From Tethya wilhelma (taxonomy: Eukaryota; Porifera; Demospongiae; Tethyida; Tethyidae), in NCBI GenBank assembly GCA_964030475.1, contig CAXIPT010000004.1:1568452-1632451 (forward strand): DNA of 64,000 bases. Direction: 5' to 3'. The translations under genes were made by a program, and so were the position numbers. Below, piece by piece: positions 46,405 to 59,000 of this stretch. Position 1 is the stretch's first letter, and every line of letters begins with the position of its first letter. The notes below the pieces were generated by a model that saw only the letters and a list, made by a program, of their open reading frames with translations, searched no databases and had not been told where the DNA came from.

Positions 46405-46843
46405 GTGAGGTATAGTAGCTACAAGAGCATATTTTCGTGGCTTATGAAGGAAACCTGGGAAGAGTTGGGTTTATTATTGAACATTATTTGCGCTGTCAGC
46501 AAGTGTGCACAGCATTGGTTTCGTGGCCATAGTGGCACTAATTATAACACTAATATATTCCGGTCCCTATGCCAGGCAAGTGAGGCTCCATGGTCTGTTA
46601 GCGCATGGATCTGAGCTATGCAATTAGCAGACTCATTACTGAAATTAAGGTTGAGCTGTGCGGTCCCATAAAGACTGTACTATAAAGTTTTAAATCAGTA
46701 GTATGATGTTTTAGTGAAGTAATACTCAGGGTTCCGAGTCTTGTGAGCAACTGTACTCTCAGGCTCACCATGGCAAAAAGCTAAAAACTGAGACTAAATG
46801 TTAATAATTATTGTGGCCACAAGAATGCTTGCATAACATTAAT

Positions 46844-47184
46844 TAGCCTTATACCCAGGCCCCACCCATCAAGAAAGGAGAGGGTACACACTGTTTGCAC
46901 ATGCGCCAAATTTTCTCTGTAATTTCCTGCATATTATTTTTCAGAATACGTTACTCTCCACATGGACCACCATACAGAGAAAGTAAAATTGTTCAGTCAG
47001 TTCCGTGTCACAAGTACAACTGCTATAGCCATTAATATCATAGGTAGTGCAAAGGTGACCAACTTAGTAATCCTTTACCGGCATGGAGAAATAACCAGAA
47101 AAATAAATGACTACTCGAATTCTCATGTTTCTGGGAAAACTTGAGCATGCGCAAACAGTGTATACTAGGCTGGGTATACAGGCT
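46844..47184. mobile_element. TAGCC-family MITE in the leader intron of LRAT-like gene 3
   Basis: Left end TAGCCTTATACCCAGGCC, right end GGCTGGGTATACAGGCTA, with inner inverted blocks TACACACTGTTTGCACATGC and GCATGCGCAAACAGTGTATA. These match the arms of the 572-bp element at 15284-15855. Target duplication is not clear. Confidence 0.65.
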
Positions 47185-47473
47185 AACATGACATGTGCCC
47201 CCCCCCCCCAACCATATAAATATTTGCCACTAACTTGAAACTTTTGCCTTTGAACTTTTCAAAAAGCTTTTCATGCATTTAATTTTCATCATTTTGACCA
47301 ATATTAAATTTCATGTGTCACTGTTAATTTTGCTTCTTGATCATCACTCTATAGTAGCAAAAAATTTGCTATAATTATCCGCCCATTGCATATGTCTTTG
47401 GTAAGTTATGTGTAAAAATAATGTATATATCCCTGTACATTTTTTCTCTATATAGACGGTGAAAATACATACA

Positions 47474-50400
47474 ATGGCAGCACATACGAGTGTGCATGAC
47501 AGTACCGACTCTAGTATTATGTTTGAATGTAGATCAACAGACTCTACTATTGTCTATGATGTTGGTCTAACCAATTTGCAAGCTGGTAGACCACTACGTA
47601 CTGTACCTATCGATAGTTCCTGGGCTCTCTCTCCTGGTGACCATATCCTTTACCTCATCAACGACAACCAAGAGTACAGGCAAATGTTTAGAAGTGCACT
47701 TGTTGAAAACATATCGAAAGAAGTCATCACTATCATAGTGAACCTGCCCCACAAAGGAGTTGTACAACTTACTCAGGAGTTTCAACTCTTCAAAAGCCTC
47801 CACAAAGTCGACTACAGTGTGAATGCTTTTCCCGGGAGCATAGCTGTTGAAAATGCCCAAAGACGCCTTGGTGAGAATTGCCATCATGTCCTGTACAACA
47901 ACAGCCACCATGTTGTGACAAAAGCCAAGACTGGCTTGGAGTACTCACTGGCAGATATCATCAGTATCATTCAAGGTGTGAATAATTGTTTCAAGTATAA
48001 GATGATGCATAATTTGCCAAAAATTAACTGTTAGTGTGTCAAAAATAACTAATACTGATACATGTGCCTTAGGTTAATAATATTATTATAATGTGGCCAG
48101 TACTTATATCCTGTTTATGCCTTTGAAAAAATCTTAGGAAAAAAAAACGTTTAGAACACAAGAAAGCACTCATGCATGCAATGGGCATGACTTTGCTACC
48201 TCAATATAGAATCCTTACTAGTGAAGATCCATCTGTTAGTAATGGCATTATAGCATTTGTCTCGGGGCATTCCTTTGGCCATGACTTAATTGGTACCTTT
48301 TTATAGGGTGGTAAGACATGTATGTGCAGGCATTTGGTCATTTGCTGATTATATGATATACTTGTAGCCTCGTACCCAGGCTCTCTCCTTTGACCTTACG
48401 GTAAGTGAAAGGTCAAAGGGAAGAGCCTGGGTACTCATGGTTTTAAATTAGCCGGGTCCGAATTATGCCGGACTTGTTTTAATCCTGGGGTCAGCTATAT
48501 AGTATAAATTGTGTATTAAACGCCAGGTTTCGAAATAAACGCCAGGTTCCTAAAATGGAGTGCACCCTGCGGCTATAAAACTCATCTAAGCTCACGTGAA
48601 CACTTAAAAAACTGACAGAGATGATGTCCTTGCAAAGAAAAGCATACAAAAGCATATAAGCATACAAAATCACTAAAATAATAATGTAGTGCTAGAGAGC
48701 ATTATACTAGCCTTGGTTCACCTAAATTTTTGCTAGTCTACTCAGAATTGTCAACATGCGGACCCTTGCCCGCTATGCTTTATAATTATACCAGGTGTCA
48801 GTTTAACGCTGGCCTTAAATTAACATCGGGTCAGCTACCGCTGTTAGTAAATCAACGCCCGGGCTTTTAAACAGGGTATATGTCTAGAAAAGACTATAAT
48901 TATAACTGTTTTGTAGAGCGCTGCCTTACTGGTATATAGTCACTCTTCATTTGTTTCTGCCAAACAATAATAAATTGCAAAAGATAGGTTATTTTGGGCA
49001 CTATATCGAGAGTCTTTACACTTTATGCATTCTATTTTGCATGCATGCTGGAAATTAAATTTGAAAAAATGACCTCTTCCACATGTACAGTGCTGTGTGC
49101 CAAAGCTTGACCTCTGTCAAGTGGATTGGCTGCAGTTCTAGATATGATCAAACAAAGGAATGTTAAAAATCAAAAAACGATCTTTGATCCAGCTGCAGTT
49201 TAATTGGTATGAATCTCATTAAAACTAGTAATTATACACATGCACAAAACAAAATCATAAGGTGATAACAATATTATAATAACTAATAGTACACTGAGTG
49301 CAGATAAATTGCCTTGTGCAGATATGGGCATTCCTTGAATCACAAAAGCAATAAAAATATTATATTAATTGTTAGCAGCTAGTGCTAAGCTATAGCTAGA
49401 ATCACTGAATGTGATTGCTGCATTGTGCAGGTGATCATAATCATTCTGCAAGAGTCACCGGGCAGTGGTAGCAAGCAGGCTAGTAACTCGTACCTTTTCT
49501 GGTGTTAGCTATAGAGTCTCTCATACTACTGCTATATATGACGGTAGTAGTACAGTGTACATGTGGGTGCTTGCTTGCATGCATGTGTTCAGTGACATCG
49601 ATTGGTAAAGGTCAGCAAATTCAAATGCATAACCTTTGGAAGAATTATTGCTAAATTGGCACTGTTTCATCTGGTGTAATGACGCTTAATTGGCTGGCTA
49701 CTTCCACAATTTTTGACCCTGCATGATTACACTGCCTCGCACTTAATTGGCTGGCTACTTCCACAATTTTTGACCCTGCACGATTACACTGCCTCGCACT
49801 TAATTGGCTGGCTACTTCCACAATTTTTGGCCCTGCACGATTACGCTGCCTTGCGCTAAGGTGCTCGGCAATTTTATACCTGTCAGAACTTAATGGGTGG
49901 TCAGACATAGTTATGTATTGCATGCTAACACATACACTAAGGAATGTATAGTAAGCAAAATTAATAATTGTTGAACACATCCATCCACTGACCACGCACT
50001 AATTGCATGAGGCCATAGTTTTGTGCAGCAGTGTGCAACAACTTTAATCACCTTAATTATAATTTTGTTTGTGTGTATAATTATATCAGGAGCTTATGAG
50101 CATTGTGTTGCCTCTAATGGCTCATAAGCTCCTGATTAAGGCTTGAGCTCCATTCTTAAACTCCAGCTACTTAGCATAATATTATACAATAATTATTATC
50201 ATAAGTTTTTGATCTGGAATACATGTACATACACTTATACAATTCAGATCCCTGGAGTAGTGATTACGAATTGAAACCAGTGCTTGTGAAGTCTACGTTG
50301 CAAAGTATTGAGGACATCAAGCCTGAAGATCACATCACAGATAACTCGAATCATCACTGGCTGGTAGAGAGTGTAGATACTGGAGCTAAGACTTTCAAAG

Positions 50401-53199
50401 CCTTCACTTGCAGTGGCAAACACGTTTGCTGTGAAACAAAAAAGTTGAAAGACAACTTGTACAAGCTCAAGTATTCCAAACCAGTGAATCCAGATACGGT
50501 GCATATTCCATGTGGTAGTGAGACACCCATACAAAAAGCTCGCACGGAAGTTGAGAAGAAAACAGAATGGAAAGAAAGTGACAAGTTTGTCACAAAGATG
50601 AAGTGCGGAAAATCTTTTGCCATAAGTGAAGCTAGCTTACTCCAATCCAGCTTTTCACTAGGTCCAGTAAGTTGCACCCGAGTCACGCCACACGTGATGC
50701 TCGATCAAGGAGATCACCTGTTAGTGAAGATTGGCAGTAATTATCGTTCAGTTTTAGTTGAAGCTATACTTAACACCAACACTGTCATTTGCATGCCTGC
50801 CATCAGTGGAACTGAACGTCGAGGTGACATGGTGATTGCAGAAAGAGAAGTGTATCGTGTCAACTACACTCAACACTTGCCTCCAGACGAAATCACCCAC
50901 CGAGCTGAAAGCAGCGAAGGTCAAAGGTTACTTCGAAAAAGCCTAGAAGATCAATCCACCAGTCTTTTCGTCTCTTGGGCAGTTTCAGGGAGGTCTTTCT
51001 CTGTAAATGGCGAAAAAATGATCCAGAATCTGCAGTTGAAGATGATATTACCTACGTCCTACCAGCGTGTGACAGAGCTGACATGCTCCCTGATACGGCC
51101 TGGGGACCATCTCTTTGTCGATCATCCTTATCAGCGCTACCGCTGGCACTTCATGGTGACTGAAGTCTGTGCAGAACCAAACACTTTCAAGACCGTCTAT
51201 TGCTTTAATGGATCGGTAAAAGAAACAGTCGAGAAAGTAGACCCAAAAGATTCTAATGTCTACAAAGTGATCTATCAGGAAGAATTTGAGCCTGAGGTAG
51301 CAATTCGAAAAGCAAGGTCAAAAGTCGGAGATAAAAATATGAGTTTGTGGGCACGGGTAGATTTTGTGCGATGGGCCAAAACTGGATCACAAGATGGTGT
51401 TGAAGTGGACGTGATGACGAACAATTCGACTCCCTCGTCAAGGAGTACCATCACTTCATTCCACCAACTAAACCCTGGCGATTATCTGGTCATAGAAGAA
51501 TCTACCTTTTCAGCTTTCCACCACTGTCTTGTCGCTGATGTGACCTTCTCTGAATCGTGCACCGTCTTTGAAGTGTGGAATCGCACTGTAACCAAAACGG
51601 CTGTCTTGTTTAATAAAGCTTACAAGTACTTTCGCCTCAACTATAATCCTGGAGTTTGCCGACCAGCAAAGAAATCGATTGAGATTGCTAAAAGTCTACT
51701 AAAGCCTTCTACAGTGTCCAATTACAGCAGACAAAGGTTTGTGAACTTTCTCAAGACCGGCGAAGACGAGAAACAGGTGGATGTGAACTCACTCCAAGAT
51801 GATCGTATACTTCTTACTCGAGAGAGAGTGCAGAGTGCAATTGGCCAACTAAAGAAGGGTGATCACATCGAAAGGCCGCTAAGTGTCAAGATTCCTGGAG
51901 GAGGAGATTATTGTCACCACATGTTTGTACTAAAAGCCATTGACGACAGGCAGTGTGAAGTGGTGCATAGCAGTAAAACGGTGTTGGGCAGAGAAGTTCG
52001 CAAAGAAATTGTGGACATTTTTCAAGAAGGAAAAGTTTCTCGTGTGAAATATCCAGAGTGTATTGACCCCGATGAAGGCACTGCTACACTGTTACAGGTA
52101 TAATTCTGATAATTTTCTTTTGTAAAATTGATTATATTGATTGATTTGCTGTCATTTCAATATTAATTTTTACAGCTTGCTGACATGGCAAAAGAGTCTT
52201 CACAAGCAAAACAAACTCGTAAACTAAATCAGAAACAAGTAAGTTTTTTAATGATATAGTCAAAACATTAATTGTTATAATTATGACCATGGTAAGTACA
52301 ATTATTTATTATAGTTAAGAAATTAGGAAAAGACTTAATATTCAGCATGTGCATTATGTTGGTAGTGACTAGAGAGTTTTATAAAACCTTTTAAGGTGTG
52401 AATATTTTTCAATAATAATTTATAAAGTTATGATGCTCTTCAGTTTACATGCATGGCTTGAATTCTACAGGAGCATAAAGTACTCAGCAACAACTGCGAA
52501 CATATCGTGATGCTGGGGACAATTGGTCAAGCTATAAGTATTCAAGTAGATGTTGATGTATACCAGTGTCTTCACCAACACGTCCATGCAGTGCCTCCCG
52601 GACTGAACGATGCCCTAGTGAAAGCTACTCTAAAAGGTGGTACAAAAACAGTTGCAAAGGTGACAGGTGCTGCCTTGATCTGGGGGGTAAAAGCTGCCGC
52701 CAAAGAAGGAGGAGTTGCTGTAGCAGAACATGTAATGAGTCTGAATGTTGCAGAAAGTAGCCTTGCTGTTGCTTTTCAAAATTCTTTCCACGTTGGCTAC
52801 ACAGCAGCACTGAGTGCTGCTACTCTTGGCTTTGTTCAAGGAATAGCTCTAGGAACGAATGTCCTCATCGAAAGCCCTCTGCTCGTCCGCAACCTCTACA
52901 AAGTTCATCGCAAGAAAAAGTTTAAGGCAATTTCTTCCACAGCAGCAAAACGTCAGGCTACGATGCAGGTCGTTGGTAGCGTTAATACGGTTGCTGGAGG
53001 AATTGGTGGTGCAATCGTCGGTCAAATTGCCATTCCTGTTCCTGTCTTGGGTGCCGCTGTGGGCAGTGTGATTGGTGTGATTGCTGGGAAAGGATTTGGA
53101 TACATGGAGGGCAAATTAGCATCAGCTCTTCTCTTTGCTGACGAAAAAAGCACAGATTTACCCGTGATCATCCACTGTGTGTACATTTCAGATGATTAA
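47474..53199 (+). CDS. Six-unit LRAT-like protein 3 with glycine-zipper C terminus
   Basis: Exons 47474-47975, 50248-52097, 52176-52238 and 52471-53199 encode 1047 residues; a leader exon ends at 46404 and joins at 47456. I start at the first ATG, not at the upstream in-frame GTG. Exon lengths 2, 3 and 4 (1850, 63 and 729 bp) are identical to those of gene 2 and most residues are the same, so the pair is a recent duplication. All six units, the lone intact His-His-Cys set in unit 6 (CHHMFVL, EVVHSS, NNCEHIV) and the Gly/Ala-rich membrane module are kept. Differences are spread thinly (for example VTGAALIWGV for VSGAALIWGV). Intron 1 has grown to 2.3 kb by repeat insertion. Confidence 0.8.
48365..48438. 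mobile_element. Degenerate foldback hairpin in intron 1 of LRAT-like gene 3
   Basis: TAGCCTCGTACCCAGGCTCT pairs with AGAGCCTGGGTACTCATGG; the inner TTTGACC and GGTCAAA also pair. Same terminal motif as the 9-bp-duplication MITEs, but the right end has decayed. Confidence 0.65.
49686..49856. repeat. Minisatellite, three 57-bp units
   Basis: Units start at 49686, 49743 and 49800 with TTAATTGGCTGGCTACTTCC and differ at only a few positions. Because 57 is divisible by three, a minus-strand frame repeats a 19-residue pattern, but it is intronic and has no coding context. Confidence 0.85.
50085..50136. repeat. Perfect 17-bp hairpin near the exon 2 acceptor
   Basis: ATCAGGAGCTTATGAGC at 50085-50101 and its exact complement at 50120-50136, with an 18-base spacer. 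It lies about 110 bp before exon 2 of LRAT-like gene 3. No paired copy was found in gene 2. Confidence 0.8.
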
Positions 53200-54082
53200 C
53201 ACTGGTTAATAGTTGTATAATTATTATACCATGATTGTGCATTGGTTACGAAGGTCTATTGTGAGCTATATTGACATATTGTGCCTTTATCTCCCATTAT
53301 TTTTTGGTCCTTGTTATGCTTTCAATGATAGTTTAAAACTTTTGACTTATTTTTAATTTTGTGTAATTTTTTATTCAAGCTATGCCTATATATGGCATTG
53401 TAGTTGAGTGATTGTGTTTTTAACATAATAATACAATTTGAATACTCCATGTGCAAGCTGCTGAGAGAAAATTAATTTAAGATTGCATGGTTTTGTCTGA
53501 CTATATAACATCACAAGAAATTAACACTATATAGCACTTCTAGGTGGTGTGGGGTCTCCCCATGTGATTAATATATGTATATATCCCTGTACATTGGCTT
53601 CTTTATTGTCTTTGGTGTAAATATTATAATGTATACTGAAAAGCATAATGGAACCATATGCATGCATCACAATAAGTGGCAATAAATCAATCTTAATCAC
53701 ATAGTATACTATTACCATTACTATTACTATTACTATTACTATTCTCATCATTATATATACACACCACTGGCGAGAGGTGCAAGTAGGGAAAGGGGGTACA
53801 CAAAAATTAACACATAACAATAACTATAGATCTAGAGAGCAATAATGTCCATGGACAATATTAAAGATCCTTATCATTGAACAAAACCCTTTTTCTTAAG
53901 TATAGGCAGGTTTACTACCTTGAAATAACTGAGTCGGTTTACTGACCTGCAGTATTATGTAGGCCTAGACACCTTCAGCTGTTTCCAAAGGTGTTGGTAT
54001 CCTTGGGTTGCTCCCTCTCGTTGGCTATGGTAAGGGTCGTCGAGTTTTGCCGCGCTTAACGCTAAGTCGCTGTAACTTGCTT
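53200..54082. other. Intergenic, with a TACTAT microsatellite
   Basis: No gene seen. A short (ATTACT)n-type tract lies near 53703-53742; the rest is AT-rich trailer and leader sequence. Confidence 0.6.
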
Positions 54083-54094
54083 CGCGCATGCGCA
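54083..54094. promoter_or_regulatory. CGCGCATGCGCA motif (NRF1-like) upstream of the NLR gene
   Basis: Perfect palindromic GCGCATGCGC core about 150 bp before the ATG at 54241. Confidence 0.5.
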
Positions 54095-54240
54095 AAAATA
54101 ACAACTTTGAACTCTATGTGATCACATAGACGGGTTTTTTGTGTCAACTATAGCTTCTTCTAGAGGAATGTCGTTATAAAAGATCGATATCTAGTGGTCT
54201 ACCATCAGACGTTTCTATTTTCTCTGAGGCCAAGGAGAAT

Positions 54241-55985
54241 ATGGCTTACGCAAGAGTTTCTAATCTTGAGGAGCATCTTTTGAGATTCCCACCCGATATA
54301 CTGGACAGAGTGTGCTCCCAGGCGCACCTTGTGAAGCTCACAGATCATTTTAGCGATTGGATTAACATTGCTACCTATTTAGGTCTGACTGGTGTGGAGC
54401 AGAGCGACATTGAGAATGCCTGGCCGAGAAAACCTCAAAGACAGAGGATTGAAATGTTTAAGAAGTGGAAAGAAAGAAAACAAGACCAAGCCACTTACAG
54501 GTATAGAGACCGATGTACTAATACTAACTTTAGTTCAATTGACAAACTAAAAGGAATGTAAAGAGTAATAATTAGTGAATCTTTAGTCATAAGTATTGTA
54601 ATAAATATTATCATTATTAAAACGATCAATTTCTTACTGACCAGCTTAATAATTGGCACGTGACTTGAATGTGAACTTGACATTCAAACATAAAGCTATT
54701 AATTGGGTGTGATGAAATATAATTTAAATGCCATATTTGTGATTTTAATTTACATTCACAAAACACATTAATATTATTATTATTGGGTCAATGCTGCATG
54801 TGCACTTACACACACACGTACACACAATGTACAGATCTCTAGTTCACGCTGTTTTTAATGCTGAGAGAATTGACGTTCTGGATGAACTTTGCACCCTAGT
54901 TGCTGAATGTTGTGATGATACTGACCAAGATGAGGTTGACAACTCTGAACATACCTTCCAACAAACAACAGGTATGCCAATATTCAATACTTTTCTAGGT
55001 CTATACTAAAATAAGTACAAACCTTGGGCGCAACGCTTCAAAAGTCACATTCCTGGCAAAGATTGTTGCATATATGTCTGGGCATCAGGGCAAAGATTGT
55101 CTCAGTAAAATGTACTAACTAACTTGGCCCATAAAGTCAAAAGGCCATTTTGCCACAATTCAAAACATGTTGAGGCAAAGTGCCTTCACTTACTTTTGTG
55201 AGAAAACGCTAAAGTACAGGAAAGATATGCCATGAAGTTTACCTTGGTCTGCCACTACTACCACTCACGTCGTCCACAAAAAATCTCGATTGAACCCAAA
55301 CATGACCTCGATTGAACTCAAACATGACCTTGTTTCGTTTGGAAACTATCGAATTCCATAGTGTATATATCTGGCTTGACTGTACTATGCATGGCTTTTG
55401 TTTGTGTAATTATGACTGTATAGTAACACTCCATGCATATGTGTTGACCTGCATGACACACATATGGTTTGGAAGTCACCTATTATACTATGACCTATTT
55501 TCATTTCGAATGCCAGTGATCGTAACTCAATGGCAAGAGTATTAACCTAGAATTAGAAACCAACAGACTCAGCTATAGATCTTTTCCAATGAACCGTTTC
55601 ATGTTACATAAGTACACAGTGTCCCACCTCCCCCACGAAGTGAAGTCACATGCATTGATTAATTCTGATTAACATGTTTGTGCAGGTATCCCGAGCCTCC
55701 GTAAGCTGAGTAAGCTACACAATCTCTCCTCAAAATGGTATATCCTTGGTCTCCAGCTCAAAGTCAGTCAGGACCATCTTGAGATGATTGAAAAGAAGCA
55801 TGGTTCAAACGAACACTTGTGTATGGTGAAAATGTTTGGAGTGTGGCTGCGAGAGTGTAACCCTAGTTATCAGAAGTTAATTAAAGTGTTGAGAGCTATT
55901 GGAGAAACAAGAACTGCAGAATTACTCACACAAAGTGGTCAGTTTTTCTCTATGTGTGTGTGCAAGAATATAATTTTTTGTATGC

Positions 55986-56033
<48 letters not shown>

Positions 56034-59000
56034 GTATGTACACAGTATAGTTATGGCTTTAAACAATCATTTGGTGTTGTTCTATATATGAAACTGATAC
56101 AGGTGAGAGCAGTGAATCTGACATCTCGGAACATGAGTCTAATGATGAGTTAGAATCTTCTTCACAGCCTGAAGAAACTCGGTACTCCAATAGCGGTGAG
56201 TCTCCATCATGTGAAGCACAATTGGCCAAGAATGATCATCACACTAGTCCATCAGTGGTACCACAATGCCAGAATGGTGATCATGAACGTCCATCTCCAA
56301 TTAAATCATTTTTTAAGAAGGTTAAAGGTACATTTACACCAAACAAACAGAATAAAACTTCACAAAAACCTTCCAAATCTAAACCCAATAAAGAGCCTGA
56401 TACTTACTCCAGACAGACTGAGTCTTATTATTGTGTGGATGGTAAAATGATTTGTCCATCACCACCACCACCACCTCCAATCGCTCCTCAGGCCACACCT
56501 TCTGTCCCGCCTCCCCCACGATGTGGTAACGTACCTAAGACAAAAAAGCCTAAACCTTCTCTAGTTTTACCACCCCTGCCTCCTCCACCAAAATGTGTGG
56601 AAATGTACGCCAACTATCTCAAACAAAAATACAAAAGAATGTCTATTTTACCCAATCCAAATTGGCCACCTTCAGTGAAAGAGCCAGTCAAACTAGCACT
56701 CATACAGAGAGAGAATGAAGCACAATGCCATGAAGGTCCAGAAGAAGATTCAATAAAGTGGGATTATGTGCGTGGTAAAATTGATAATATTGTAGCTCAC
56801 AAAAAAGAGATAGAGTTTGAAGATGTTTTTGAGCCAATTGTAAAGGGTGCTGAACGTGAGATTGTCCCACTCAAGATTTTGATGGATGGAGCTCCTGGTG
56901 TTGGGAAAACGGCAATCACAAGGAAAGCCTGTATCGACTGGGCTAAAGGTGAGGTACTTCAGAACTATCATTTAGTAGTTTTAGTACCACTGAGAGATGC
57001 TAAGAATAGAAGAGCCAAGAGTGTGGAAGATCTCTTACCTTGTGACGATCCTGATTTAAAGGTTCAAGTCATAAAACACATTCAGAAAACCTCTGGTAAG
57101 CATATCTTGTTGATCTTTGATGGATATGATGAGCTTAGTGCTGAGCAGAGAACGCAGGAATCATTATTTCTTGATGTTATCAATAGCGACTGCTTATTTG
57201 AGTGTACTCTACTAGTGACTTCACGTCCATATGCATCAGACAGCTTACAGCATCTTAATAGTGTAAATCGCCACGTTGAAATTTTAGGATTTACAGAAAA
57301 ACAAATTCACTCTTGTATCCGAAGCAACATCAAAGATGAAACACAGGCTGAATGCTTAATCACAAAACTGCAAGAAAGGCTTGATGTAGCATCTCTCTGC
57401 TATATACCGTTAAATTGTGCAATTGTGATGCATGTGTATGCCAAATGTGACTACACACTTCCAAATTCTCTTACAGCACTTTATTCTAATTTTGTGCTAG
57501 ACACATTGAAACGCCATGCAATGATTGTCTTGAAAAATGACAAAATGAGTAAGTTATTGGGTTCAGCTTCAGAGTCTGATGTTGGATTTCCTAGGTTACC
57601 TCAAGAGTTAGAAAGGCAACTGTCTTCCTTAGGCAAGCTCGCTTATGAGGGAATGCTTGAAGACAAATTTCTCTTTAGTTATTGGGACCTTGTAGATGCT
57701 TTCCCTAGTGGTTCAAATCTAGATGTAGAATCTTCTTGCCTTGGCCTATTGACATGTGTTAAAAGTTTCACTGACAATGAGGAAAATACTCACTATCAAT
57801 TTTTACATTTAAGTATACAAGAATTTCTAGCAGCAAAGCATGTATCTGAAGTGTTATCTCCTGATCAGCAACTTAATTTTTTCCTTGAGCATCTCAATCA
57901 AGTACGATTTCGTCTGATGATACTTTTTCTAGCTGGACTTACGTGTCTGCAAGTACCCAACTCAGGATTACTCTTTCAAGAAATAAACTTCAACTTATCA
58001 GTAATTGGTGCAAGGTCTAGGTGGTTTCTTTTTTTAGCACATTTAATATTTGAATCACGGTCACTTTATCTATTTAATGTCCTTTTGAAAAACTTTACAG
58101 ACTGCACTGCATTTAAGATTAGGAATTATCACCTCACACTCTTTGACTGCATGATTATTGCACATTTTTTCTGCTCAACCAACCACACATGGAATGAATT
58201 GGACCTAACCAATGTCGGGCTAGATAGTCAATCAGTTAGGGTCTTCAGTGATGTTTGTCGTGAATATAAATCCAATAAAACAACCTTTTCTGAGGTAAAC
58301 TTAAGGCAAAATAACGTTTATCTGTATTTAAGTTTGGGATCTATGCCTCCAGGTTGGTTTTCAAACACAAAAAAAATCTTATTGCCTTCTACACAATTAG
58401 TTAAGATTAACGGTGCTCAGGATAGCCATGTATTGAATTATCAGAAAACTTCTGATATGCAAAACGTGTTTCGTATTTTTGATTATAACAAATGTTTGGA
58501 ATTTCTTGAAGTAGGGATTTATAGTAAACAACTCTCTAATGATCAATTTCAAGTGATTGTTAAGGATATTGAGAGATTGCTCCAAACAAACTCCTCACTC
58601 ACATATTTAAGTGTACAGTTTGAACACAATTCAATTTGCATAAATGATGTAGTGGAGGCTCTTGCCACTGGATTGTCAAAAAACTCTACACTAAAGACAT
58701 TAGAAATACCATCAGATTATAACTATCTTAGTGAGATTTCAGAAAACACGTGCCAAAATCCTTTCTGCCTCTAATTCCCATCCTAGCCTCTCTAAATTAT
58801 TGATTTCTGATCATCAACTTAGTATTCGATCTGGCTTCTGGAAGCATTCTTATTCAAAATATTCACGTGTTAAATTTTTCTGTGCTTTGAATGAGAGTTC
58901 TATGCATCTACCTGTGACAACCTTTGATTTGAGCTATGCAAAAATGACCAGTTATGAAGCAGGGAGGGTTTTTGATACTCTACGGAAGAATGGTGAATTT

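Noticed and set aside
49651..49995. Minus-strand frame with repeated SARQCNRAGSKIVEVASQL
   Set aside because: It is the 57-bp minisatellite read in frame; it lies inside an intron and has no splice or promoter context.
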